From SVFI01 sp045535935 (GTDB lineage: Bacteria; Bacillota; Clostridia; Lachnospirales; Lachnospiraceae), in assembly GCA_045535935.1 (NCBI GenBank), contig JAZSMO010000008.1, positions 1-43,269 of the forward strand: a stretch of DNA of 43,269 bases, in the 5' to 3' direction. Positions 15,768 to 23,651 of the stretch are shown piece by piece. Numbering within the stretch: the first letter of the stretch is position 1; every line of letters begins with the position of its first letter. The notes below the pieces were generated by a model. That model was given only the letters and a program-made list of their open reading frames with translations, made no database searches and had not been told where the DNA came from. The translations under genes were made by a program, and so were the position numbers.

Positions 15768-16505
15768 ATGTTAAAAGAAAGCAAGCTAAGAATAGAAACA
15801 TCTTCCGTGTCACTGCACATAATGGCAATGGTGTTTATGCTGTGTGACCATCTTTGGGGGACAATTGTTCCGGGCAATGACTGGTTAACTTGTATTGGAA
15901 GAATTGCGTTTCCTATTTTTGCATTTATGATTGTAGAAGGATACTTCCATACAAAAAATTTAAAGAAATATGTATGTCGACTATTATTATTTGCGATTCT
16001 TTCTGAAATCCCATTTAACTTGGCGATGGGAAGCAGAATATGTTATCCGATTCATCAAAATGTGCTGTGGAGCTTTTTGATGTCAATCGGACTTATCCAC
16101 TGGAATGAAAAAGTAAAAGAGAAAAAGCTTTGGAAGCAGATTTTAGTCGGATGTTTATCTGTAATCATTGGATATGTAGTTGGTCTGTTGACTATGGTAG
16201 ATTTTTATCATGCAGGCATTTTGACAGTTCTTGTTTTCTATTTTTTCAGATATAGAAAATGGTGGTGCTATGTGGGGCAATTAATTTGTCTGTGGTATAT
16301 TAATGTCGAGATGCTGGGAGGATTTGCCTATGAGATTCCTTTGGGAAATGAAATATATTTTCTTTCCCGTCAAGGTATTGCATTACTGGCCTTGATTCCT
16401 ATATGGCTATATCGTGGAAAGCAAGGTTACCACAATAAAATAGTTCAGTATACGTATTATGCCTTTTATCCGATACATTTATTGGTTTTGGGGCTGATAA
16501 AATAA
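15768..16505 (+). CDS. TraX family membrane protein
   Basis: This 245-residue protein is almost wholly made of membrane helices, with roughly seven to eight segments. SLHIMAMVFMLCDHLWGT, GRIAFPIFAFMIVEGYFHT and the C-terminal YAFYPIHLLVLGLIK are hallmarks of the TraX family, named for F-pilin N-acetylation and related to membrane acyltransferases. In chromosomal Firmicute copies the substrate is unknown. It lies 18 bases after the glycosyltransferase, so modification of a surface glycan is possible but inferred. Confidence 0.88.
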   Translation: MLKESKLRIETSSVSLHIMAMVFMLCDHLWGTIVPGNDWLTCIGRIAFPIFAFMIVEGYFHTKNLKKYVCRLLLFAILSEIPFNLAMGSRICYPIHQNVLWSFLMSIGLIHWNEKVKEKKLWKQILVGCLSVIIGYVVGLLTMVDFYHAGILTVLVFYFFRYRKWWCYVGQLICLWYINVEMLGGFAYEIPLGNEIYFLSRQGIALLALIPIWLYRGKQGYHNKIVQYTYYAFYPIHLLVLGLIK

Positions 16506-16527
16506 TTGTAAATAGAAAGATGAAGTG

Positions 16528-16638
16528 ATGGACGGGTGTGATATTGATTTGTGGGATATGTACGCGGATTATATCAACGGAACGAAAGAAATTGCAGAGT
16601 GTAATGCAGCGTTTCAGGCGGAGTATTATACGGAGTAG
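16528..16638 (+). CDS. Small 36-residue protein of unknown function
   Basis: An acidic 36-residue frame begins MDGCDIDLWDMYADYINGT and ends EYYTE. It sits 22 bases after TraX and 8 bases before the HD-domain gene, and its end carries that gene's ribosome site. A GATGAAG weakly precedes the ATG. It looks coding in composition (Trp, Tyr and Asp rich) but matches nothing I know, and it could be the N-terminal remnant of a larger gene. Confidence 0.4.
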   Translation: MDGCDIDLWDMYADYINGTKEIAECNAAFQAEYYTE

Positions 16639-16646
16639 GAGGGCAT

Positions 16647-17204
16647 ATGCAATCAAGAGAACTATTAGAAGCCATAAGCGTCGCAGAGCGACTGAAAGAT
16701 GCAACGCGTCACTGCTATACGAAAAACGGCCGTCATGAAAGTGTGGCGGAACATAGCTGGATGATGACTTTGATGGCATTTTTTATGAAGGAAGAATTTC
16801 CGGAAGCGGACATGGATAAAGTGATAAAAATGTGCATCATTCACGATTTGGGTGAGGCTTTTACAGGTGACATTCCTACTTTCGAAAAGACGCAGAAAAA
16901 TGAGCAAACCGAAGAAGAGTTATTGCATGCGTGGGTCAATACTTTGCCTGAAAGCAGCAGATCAGAAATGATGGCTTTATATGAGGAAATGGCAAAACGG
17001 GAAACTTTGGAATCTAAGATATATAAGGCGATTGACAGCCTGGAGGCATTGATTCAGCACAATATTTCGGATTTGTCGACATGGATTCCGAAGGAATACG
17101 AGCTGAATAAGACTTATGCGGATGATAAGGTTGAATTTTCGGAGTATCTTAAGGCGTTGAGAGAGGAAATACGAAAAGATACGTTGGAGAAGTTGGGAGA
17201 GTAA
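16647..17204 (+). CDS. HD-domain hydrolase (YfbR/HDDC2-like 5'-nucleotidase type)
   Basis: This 185-residue metal-dependent phosphohydrolase has the HD motifs RHESVAEHSWMMTLMA (first histidine), CIIHDLGEAFTGDIPTFEK (the His-Asp pair) and a later AIDSLEALIQHN with the final Asp. The pattern matches the YfbR/HDDC2 group, which dephosphorylates deoxynucleoside monophosphates. GGAGGGC precedes the ATG. Substrate assignment is by family only. Confidence 0.88.
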   Translation: MQSRELLEAISVAERLKDATRHCYTKNGRHESVAEHSWMMTLMAFFMKEEFPEADMDKVIKMCIIHDLGEAFTGDIPTFEKTQKNEQTEEELLHAWVNTLPESSRSEMMALYEEMAKRETLESKIYKAIDSLEALIQHNISDLSTWIPKEYELNKTYADDKVEFSEYLKALREEIRKDTLEKLGE

Positions 17205-17234
17205 TTAGAGGAAGTCAAAATTCATTGGAGCGCT

Positions 17235-17885
17235 ATGAAGGAAAAGAGTAAAAGATCAGTATCTATAATAGGTGGTGCGGACGGACCGACAAGTGTTTTT
17301 ATTGTTGGCAAATCAGGGAAGAAGCCACTAAAAATGAGAATAAAAAATTATATATATAAATGTAAACGTAAAAAGGCGGAAAAAAAGATTTTTGCGGGTG
17401 CACATTCAATCGAAGAAGTGGTTGTATATGCAAAGGATAAGTATTTGGCAGTTGAAATTGGTACGACACAAAACAAGTATGTCGAGCAGCGAAAATGTTT
17501 AAAAGAGAGTCTGATTTTAGAGCAAAAGCCGGAATTATTGGGTGACATGGAAGATATCAAAAGACCCAATATCTACGATGAAGATTCCATATGGAAGTTG
17601 CATCAACAAATAGAGGCTCGCAGTGAAATAATTGCCCAAATTCCTGACAGTGAAATGCCTATGGATTTTCATTTATTTGAAATCCGGCTCGATGATGGCG
17701 TGTTGGAAATCGGAACAGAATATATTTGGGACATCTTCGGAGTGTCCTATAGCGGAAATAAAAAAGTAATGAAACAGCTTAAGAGAATAGCACAGGATTT
17801 ATATATCTATTATGGCGTAACCGAAGAGGATATCAGAAATAAATCGAAAAGATATTCTTCACTGTTAACAACCTTAAGTACATAG
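17235..17885 (+). CDS. Unknown protein with an N-terminal IIGGADGPTSVF motif
   Basis: This 216-residue soluble protein is not assigned. Residues 10-22 (SIIGGADGPTSVF) closely match the conserved GAADGPTSIF signature of the beta subunits of sodium-pumping decarboxylases. However, the protein has no membrane helices and is far too short to be one. A basic segment (about 30-52) follows, then a mixed alpha/beta domain with VVVYAKDKYLAVEIG and FEIRLDDGVLEIGTEYIW. GGAG lies just before the start. Automatic annotation as a decarboxylase subunit would be misleading. Confidence 0.7.
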   Translation: MKEKSKRSVSIIGGADGPTSVFIVGKSGKKPLKMRIKNYIYKCKRKKAEKKIFAGAHSIEEVVVYAKDKYLAVEIGTTQNKYVEQRKCLKESLILEQKPELLGDMEDIKRPNIYDEDSIWKLHQQIEARSEIIAQIPDSEMPMDFHLFEIRLDDGVLEIGTEYIWDIFGVSYSGNKKVMKQLKRIAQDLYIYYGVTEEDIRNKSKRYSSLLTTLST

Positions 17886-17898
17886 GAAGGATATCGTT

Positions 17899-18765
17899 AT
17901 GAAAGAAACAGCAAAAATTCTTGCAGCGTGCGGAAACGACTGCGCAGTTTGTCCGAGATATGTGACATCGCCGTATGAAAAAACAGGTGCGGAACTTACG
18001 CATACTGCGGAGCTTTGGATGAAAATCGGATACAGAGATCACGTGGTTTCCAATGAAGAAATTTCATGTACGGGCTGTAAAGCGGAGAACTGGTGCAGAT
18101 ATAAAGTAATTGCATGTACGCAGAAAAAAGGAATTGAAAATTGTGGGAAATGTGCGGAATATCCTTGTGACAATTTGAAAGATTGCTTTGAGGTAACTGC
18201 ATCCTTTGCGCCGTCATGCAAGAGCGTGTGTACCACGGAAGAATACGAGATGCTCCGCAGAGCATTTTTCGAGAAAGAGAAGAATTTAAATATGCAGAGT
18301 GTCGTGTATGATCAGGCAAAGAAAGAGGATATTGCAGAACTGATCCGTCTTCGCATTGCCTATATGATAGATGATTTCGGGACGATTAGCGACTATGAAA
18401 GAGCCTGTATGGAGACGCAATTGCCGGATTATTTTGAGAGAAGACTGGGGAAAGACTTGATTGCATTTGTGGCAAGGGCAGAAGGAAGATTGGTAGCGGC
18501 GGCTTACTTACTCATCATTGAAAAGCCGGCGAATCCGTTTTTGCCAAATGGTCTCGAAGGAGAAGTTCTCAGCGTCTACACCGAGGAAGCATATCGCGGA
18601 AACGGTATTTGTTCACAGCTTATGAAACATCTTATCGAATACGGTAAGGAGCTGGGGTTATGTCGCATTAACCTGATGGCAACAGATGAAGGATATCCGA
18701 TTTATCAGAAACTCGGTTTTGAGGATAAGGTGCAAAATTATAGAGATATGAGGATGAAGTTGTGA
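17899..18765 (+). CDS. DUF3795 - GNAT acetyltransferase fusion
   Basis: This 288-residue protein joins two domains. Residues 1-110 form a cysteine-rich DUF3795-type module (CGNDCAVCPRY, CTGCKAENWC, CGKCAEYPC), probably binding zinc or an iron-sulphur centre. Residues 135-288 are a GNAT acetyltransferase with the acetyl-CoA site GEVLSVYTEEAYRGNGICSQ and the C-terminal IYQKLGFE. The substrate is unknown. The gene sits 13 bases after the previous one and overlaps the next by four bases. AAGGATAT serves the start. Confidence 0.85.
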   Translation: MKETAKILAACGNDCAVCPRYVTSPYEKTGAELTHTAELWMKIGYRDHVVSNEEISCTGCKAENWCRYKVIACTQKKGIENCGKCAEYPCDNLKDCFEVTASFAPSCKSVCTTEEYEMLRRAFFEKEKNLNMQSVVYDQAKKEDIAELIRLRIAYMIDDFGTISDYERACMETQLPDYFERRLGKDLIAFVARAEGRLVAAAYLLIIEKPANPFLPNGLEGEVLSVYTEEAYRGNGICSQLMKHLIEYGKELGLCRINLMATDEGYPIYQKLGFEDKVQNYRDMRMKL

Positions 18766-19331
18766 TTATGCTGAAATCAACATTAAATACCCGCGCCATT
18801 TTTCCGGACAGTCTGCGCTATGTCCGCAGCGATGTTCCGGACAGGCTGACGGAGCAGGAGACAGAATGGCTGGTGGGAGAAAATATAACAACGATTGTAG
18901 ATCTTCGGACAGAGGAAGAACGGGAGAAAAGAAAATGTCCGTTAGCAGGTGACAACCGTTTTCGGTATCTTTGTATGCCTGTGACGGGTGGAAATGTAGT
19001 GCCGCCGTCCGTTGATGACGTGTCAAAGTCGTACATACGCATGGTTGATGAGCAGATGAAGGCAATTGCTGCGACAATTTTGGAAGCGGAGACAAATGTC
19101 CTTTATTTTTGCAACGCGGGCAAGGACAGAACCGGTGTGGTGTCTGCGATTTTGCTGTTGCACTTGGGAATGGATGAGGCGTATATTGTTGCGGATTATA
19201 TGAAGTCAAAAGAGAATTTGCAGCAAGTATTGAAAGAATATGCAAAGCAATGTCCGGAGCTGGACATTCAGGTGATTACTCCGCAGGAGAGGTATATCAG
19301 GGAGTTTTTGGAGTGGTTGAAAAAGGACTGA
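18762..19331 (+). CDS. Tyrosine-protein phosphatase (Y_phosphatase3 family)
   Basis: This 189-residue dual-specificity-like phosphatase has the signature CNAGKDRTG, in which Cys117 is the nucleophile and Arg123 binds phosphate (C-x5-R). The N-terminus RDAF-like region is represented by NTRAIFPDSLRYVRSD, and TIVDLRTEEER is the family's strand. Substrates may be phosphotyrosine proteins or phosphoinositides. The GTG at 18762 overlaps the previous stop as GTGA; an ATG at 18768 is an alternative start. It is cytoplasmic and coupled to the GNAT fusion gene. Confidence 0.88.
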   Translation: MIMLKSTLNTRAIFPDSLRYVRSDVPDRLTEQETEWLVGENITTIVDLRTEEEREKRKCPLAGDNRFRYLCMPVTGGNVVPPSVDDVSKSYIRMVDEQMKAIAATILEAETNVLYFCNAGKDRTGVVSAILLLHLGMDEAYIVADYMKSKENLQQVLKEYAKQCPELDIQVITPQERYIREFLEWLKKD

Positions 19332-19332
19332 G

Positions 19333-19367
19333 ATGTGAGGGCATCTTCATTGGAGGTGCTCTCATAT
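19333..19367 (+). terminator. Hairpin after the phosphatase gene
   Basis: A 13-bp stem with three G-U pairs (19333-19345 with 19355-19367) begins right after the stop codon at 19331. It lacks a run of T, so it may be a weak terminator or an RNA-stability element rather than a classical terminator. Confidence 0.4.
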
Positions 19368-19435
19368 ATCATAATTAAAAAGTAATTGAAATGAGTTCTT
19401 TGAAATACATTACACAAAGGAGATGACATATAAAA

Positions 19436-20398
19436 ATGCAGGAAAAAACTTTGGACGAAAAAATATATGTACCGGTGAACGGACAGAATCAATACATATC
19501 CATTCGAAGCAGGGATGTTAAAAATCCGATTCTGCTGAATCTGCACGGAGGACCGGCCAGCCCGGATGCTTATTTGATATATGAATTTGCGGACGAAATC
19601 AGTAAGGATTTTACGTTTGTCTGTTGGGATCAGCGAGGCTGCGGCAGAACTTATTATGAGAATAAGAAAGTAGATCCGCACAATAAAACAGCGGATTTTG
19701 AACAGGCGGTGCAGGATGTGCATGCGCTTGTAAAGTATCTTTGCAAACGTTTCAAGAAGAGTAAAGTCATTCTCATGGGACATTCCTATGGAACGCTGCT
19801 TGGAATCCGCTATGTTCGGAAACATCCGGACAAGGTGGAGAAATATATCGGAATCGGTCAGCATGTATCGTGCATGGAGACACAGACATGGAATTACAAT
19901 GAAATTATGGGTCAGATAGAACCGGGAAAGGAAGCGGATAAGATAGCAAAGGCTTACAAAAAATATAAAGAGACGCCGACGTTGGACACATTATCGTCGT
20001 TTCAAATGCTTACACTGACGTATTATCAGATGCAATTTGTCGATATTCGAAAGAGAAATCAGTTGGCGTTGCTTGCTTCATCTCCGGACCGCTCAAAGAC
20101 AGATCTTCGGTGGTTTGTCAGCATGATGCATAGGAAAAAGCACTATCGCCGTAATCAACAGCTTTTGGATTATGTTGTGGAAGCGAATATATATGATGCG
20201 GGAACAGAGTTTGCGGTTCCTATGGCATTTATATCGGGAGAGTACGATAGAAGTTGCCATGTGGAAGTTACGAAGTCTTATGTAGAGCAGATTACGGCTC
20301 CTTCCAAGGAAATAGTCATTCTTCCGAAGTGTGGCCACAGTCCGCAGGTTGACATTCCGATGGAACTTGCAGGAGTGGTGAGAGGAATGATAGTATAA
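19436..20398 (+). CDS. Alpha/beta hydrolase, proline-iminopeptidase-like
   Basis: This 320-residue serine hydrolase shows the oxyanion-hole HGGP (37-40), DQRGCGRT (65-72) typical of the prolyl aminopeptidase clade, and the nucleophile elbow GHSYG with Ser117. The acid is probably the Asp in SGEYDRSC, and the base is the His in KCGHSPQVD. No signal peptide is present. It may cleave N-terminal residues from peptides or hydrolyse small esters or amides; the substrate is not determined. AAAGGAG lies about 12 bases before the ATG. Confidence 0.88.
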   Translation: MQEKTLDEKIYVPVNGQNQYISIRSRDVKNPILLNLHGGPASPDAYLIYEFADEISKDFTFVCWDQRGCGRTYYENKKVDPHNKTADFEQAVQDVHALVKYLCKRFKKSKVILMGHSYGTLLGIRYVRKHPDKVEKYIGIGQHVSCMETQTWNYNEIMGQIEPGKEADKIAKAYKKYKETPTLDTLSSFQMLTLTYYQMQFVDIRKRNQLALLASSPDRSKTDLRWFVSMMHRKKHYRRNQQLLDYVVEANIYDAGTEFAVPMAFISGEYDRSCHVEVTKSYVEQITAPSKEIVILPKCGHSPQVDIPMELAGVVRGMIV

Positions 20399-20425
20399 TT
20401 GGAGTATCAATTTGCAAGGGAGCAC

Positions 20426-21589
20426 ATGGTTTTTATGAAAAAAAGCAAGTATTGTTTTGGTGTCTGTATGATGGCAATTATCATGCTTCTTACCGGATGC
20501 ATTTCTGAGGAGGAGCGTGCCCAGGCGGAGGCGTGGCGGGCGCAGGCAGAAAAAAATGCAGTGTCCTACATAGAGGAAAAATACGGTTTTAAAGCGACGG
20601 TGGTGGATAGTGCGACACAGAAGACAGAATCTTTGTTTTCTGCGAAATATACATCCAAAACGCTTGTAACCATGGAGTACGAAGGAAAGCAGTTTAAGGT
20701 TCTTGTTGACGGCGAAGAAGAGTATATGGATGAGGCGGCCGACAATTATCAGAAGGCGGAACTTGTGGAGGCTGTGAAGGAGGAAGTGACGACGATTTTC
20801 GGCGTAGAACCTGACTTTTTCGATGTCTCCGGTGGCAAAAACGAGCAGGCCGCCATCGGGAACGGCGAAGAGTTTTTTGATATGTTTTACAGTACATATT
20901 ATGATGGGACAAACTTGGAAGAAGTACTGACAGAGGAAATTTTATACTGTTGTGCGGAGTTTGTCGGCGATCTTGATTTAGAAGGACTTTACGAGAAAAA
21001 CAAGACTTCTTTGTTTGAAGACAAATATGTGCATTCTGTTTTTGTGACGTATGAAAGCAGGGAGAATAGGGAGCTTTCGGATGTTCATTCAAGGGTAAAG
21101 ATGGATACTGCGATACATAACTATGCGATATATATAAAGGATGCATTGATGGTGGAGCAGGGAGAAGCGACGTCGCAGAAGTTTTCTATCGGACAATGCG
21201 ATGATTTTTATTACATGAATGTCGGCGCAGATACTTCGCAGTACAGCATCAGCGAGGGCGCTGAATTATATGATGCGGATGACTGGAACGGGCATGGATT
21301 TGCTAATGCCAAATTTGCCACCGATAAGGCTTATTATCTGGAAGGCGATGCAGAAAGTTTTCTGTATATCTATATTCCGGAAGAGAAATATGAACAGATT
21401 CCGACGGGAGAATTTGAAGAAAATATTGTTGTGTCGTCCAGATTTATTTCTAAAAAATCCGGAGACATTTCCTATAATATTTGGTTTAGTAAGGATAAGA
21501 TACCGGGATATGTTGTATTGCACACTTCATACGCAGATTTTGATGACTTTTCGTTCCGATTCATGTATGATGCCAAGGAGAGCGAGTAA
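20426..21589 (+). CDS. Hypothetical lipoprotein
   Basis: This 387-residue protein carries a lipoprotein signal: basic start, hydrophobic stretch and lipobox LLTGC with Cys25, so it is probably tethered outside the membrane. After a short Glu/Ala-rich linker the domain is acidic with many Tyr and Asp, and no family was recognised. A TTG at 20399 would extend it by nine residues, but AAGGG just before the ATG at 20426 supports the shorter form; an ATG at 20435 is also possible. It ends four bases before the DUF4317 gene. Confidence 0.7.
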   Translation: MVFMKKSKYCFGVCMMAIIMLLTGCISEEERAQAEAWRAQAEKNAVSYIEEKYGFKATVVDSATQKTESLFSAKYTSKTLVTMEYEGKQFKVLVDGEEEYMDEAADNYQKAELVEAVKEEVTTIFGVEPDFFDVSGGKNEQAAIGNGEEFFDMFYSTYYDGTNLEEVLTEEILYCCAEFVGDLDLEGLYEKNKTSLFEDKYVHSVFVTYESRENRELSDVHSRVKMDTAIHNYAIYIKDALMVEQGEATSQKFSIGQCDDFYYMNVGADTSQYSISEGAELYDADDWNGHGFANAKFATDKAYYLEGDAESFLYIYIPEEKYEQIPTGEFEENIVVSSRFISKKSGDISYNIWFSKDKIPGYVVLHTSYADFDDFSFRFMYDAKESE

Positions 21590-21592
21590 CCT

Positions 21593-22225
21593 ATGATTAA
21601 CAGAAATGATATGCTGGAGCTGACGAGGCGCATGACGCCGTCGAGAAGCTGTTTTGACCGGATAGCCGGTGCTTACATAAATGACATGGGTGAGGTGGAT
21701 GAGAGTTTTAATATCCACTTCGGAAATCTCTCTGCGTCCGAGAAGACGAAGAATTTGGAATTAGCCAAGGCTATTCCTTTTGCAAGGACAAATGATCAAT
21801 TGAAGGAATATACATTTCCTGTAACATCCAAAGGAAAAGATAGCATGTGGCAACTTCTTACGGCTGTGCAGGAATGCGGGCTCCGCAATGACGCACTGAT
21901 GGAAGTGTTGTATGAGCAGATTACGGACGGATATCCGGTTAGTCATGAGCTGGCGATTTTTGTGTTTCACGGAACTTACGATGTACCGATCAAAGCGAGG
22001 GACAAGCAAAGCCTTTGGGAATCGGAAGAGGTGTATGATTTTATCATTTGTACAGTGAGTCCGCTCGTCGGCGAGTACGAGCCGGGTAAGCCTGTTTGGG
22101 GGTTTCTATATCCGGCGTTCTCGGATCGCAGCAGTGACAGTGATAAGATTGCAATATTTCATGAAAACCCGAATGAGATTGCAGACGGGCTGATGTATAA
22201 ACTGCTTGGGAAGTATGTGAAGTAG
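21593..22225 (+). CDS. DUF4317-like protein, half length
   Basis: This 210-residue protein resembles the N-terminal half of clostridial DUF4317 proteins: LTRRMTPSRSCFDRIAGAYI at the start, then VFHGTYDVPIKARD and DFIICTVSPLVGEYEPGKP. DUF4317 members are usually around twice as long, so this is a short version or a natural truncation with an intact stop. The function is unknown. It follows the lipoprotein gene with only a few bases between, suggesting one transcript. Confidence 0.7.
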   Translation: MINRNDMLELTRRMTPSRSCFDRIAGAYINDMGEVDESFNIHFGNLSASEKTKNLELAKAIPFARTNDQLKEYTFPVTSKGKDSMWQLLTAVQECGLRNDALMEVLYEQITDGYPVSHELAIFVFHGTYDVPIKARDKQSLWESEEVYDFIICTVSPLVGEYEPGKPVWGFLYPAFSDRSSDSDKIAIFHENPNEIADGLMYKLLGKYVK

Positions 22226-22236
22226 GAGGAAATGTT

Positions 22237-22731
22237 ATGGTAAGTCCACAGGAAGGAAAACGAATTTCTAAAATAGACACGTATTTAAATTGTGCGGAGG
22301 TGTTTGCTTATCGAAGTACATGCATTAAAAGAAAATACGGTGCTGTCATAGTGAAGGATGATGTGGTTATTTCCACCGGTTATAACGGAGCACCGAGAGG
22401 ATTTGATAATTGTTGTGATCTTGGGACATGTCCGCGCATGGAACGCGGTATGCATCAGGGTGACGGTTACGGAATCTGCCGTGCCGTGCATGCGGAGGCC
22501 AATGCCTTGCTTAATTGCTCGCGTCAGCAGACAATCGGGGCGGATTTGTATTTGACGGGCATCAATCCGAAGGATAATTCTATTCACAAGGCAAAACCTT
22601 GTCCGCTTTGTGCAAGGACGATTATTCAGGCGGGTATCAATAATGTGTATCTGCGTGTCGGAGAAGGGGCAGACAATTACGAGGTAGTTCCGGCGAAAAA
22701 ACTGGAGTGGGTGCAGATACCGGAGGAGTAA
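22237..22731 (+). CDS. Deoxycytidylate deaminase (ComEB-like)
   Basis: This 164-residue zinc enzyme deaminates dCMP to dUMP, feeding thymidylate synthesis. The zinc site is HAEANALL with His85 and the catalytic Glu87, together with PCPLC (Cys122 and Cys125). YNGAPRG and the extra Cys-rich segment CCDLGTCPRMERG are typical of the dCMP-deaminase family and separate it from cytidine deaminases. AGGAGG lies before the ATG. It is followed after only three bases by the MBL-fold gene. Confidence 0.92.
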   Translation: MVSPQEGKRISKIDTYLNCAEVFAYRSTCIKRKYGAVIVKDDVVISTGYNGAPRGFDNCCDLGTCPRMERGMHQGDGYGICRAVHAEANALLNCSRQQTIGADLYLTGINPKDNSIHKAKPCPLCARTIIQAGINNVYLRVGEGADNYEVVPAKKLEWVQIPEE

Positions 22732-22734
22732 AAA

Positions 22735-23610
22735 ATGTACGAATTAATTCAAGTTTCGGGAAACAGTTATTATATTCAGAGTCCGGCGAAGATCGGACTG
22801 GTAAAGGTGAACGATGCCGAAGTTTGTCTCATCGACAGCGGAAATGACAAAGATGCGGGCAAAAAGGTTCGCCGCATTTTGGAGGAAAACGGTTGGACAT
22901 TAAGGGCGATTTACAATACGCATTCCCATGCGGATCACATCGGCGGAAATAAATATTTACAGGCGCAGACCGGATGCGAAATTTATGCACCGGGTATTGA
23001 GCAGTATTTCACATGTGCGCCGGTGCTGGAACCGACGTTTTTATATGGCGGAAACCCGGCAAAAGAGCTACGGCACAAATTTTTGATGGCGCAGGAAAGC
23101 GATGCGAAGGCTCTGACGGAGAACGCTTTGCCGGAAGGCTGGCAGTTAATCCCGCTTTCGGGACATTCCTTTGATATGGTTGGATTTCGCACGCCGGATG
23201 ATGTGGTGTACTTGGCGGATTGTCTGTCGAGCAAGGAGACCATCGACAAATATAAAGTCGGTTTTATTTATGATGTCGGAGCGTATCTTGAGACGCTGGA
23301 AATGGTAAAAACAATGAAGGCAAAGATGTTTGTACCTTCTCATACGGCTCCGGTGGAAGATATTGCGCAGTTAGCACAGTACAACATTGACAAGGTGCTT
23401 GAGGTGGCAGACAAAATCGTGGAGCTGTGCGAAGAGCCGGTCAGCTTTGAAGGACTGCTTGGGAAACTGTTTGAGGAATATGATCTTGTCATGACCTTTG
23501 AGCAGCATGCTTTGGTTGGAAGCACTGTGCGCTCCTATCTGACCTGGCTGAAGAATGAGGGGAAGATATCTTCGCAGATCGAAAAGAACACAATTTGGTA
23601 CGGAAAATAG
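22735..23610 (+). CDS. MBL-fold metallohydrolase
   Basis: This 291-residue protein has the metallo-beta-lactamase fold with the metal motif THSHADHIGG (His63, His65, Asp67, His68). Further ligands lie in LSGHSFDMVG, YLADCLS and VPSHTAP. A C-terminal helical region of about 80 residues resembles the winged-helix tail of glyoxalase-II-like and LACTB2-like members. The substrate is unknown. It is cytoplasmic and tightly linked to the deaminase gene. Confidence 0.9.
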   Translation: MYELIQVSGNSYYIQSPAKIGLVKVNDAEVCLIDSGNDKDAGKKVRRILEENGWTLRAIYNTHSHADHIGGNKYLQAQTGCEIYAPGIEQYFTCAPVLEPTFLYGGNPAKELRHKFLMAQESDAKALTENALPEGWQLIPLSGHSFDMVGFRTPDDVVYLADCLSSKETIDKYKVGFIYDVGAYLETLEMVKTMKAKMFVPSHTAPVEDIAQLAQYNIDKVLEVADKIVELCEEPVSFEGLLGKLFEEYDLVMTFEQHALVGSTVRSYLTWLKNEGKISSQIEKNTIWYGK

Positions 23611-23651
23611 AAATACAGCATACATTATAAAAAAACATGCGGAGCATGAGC

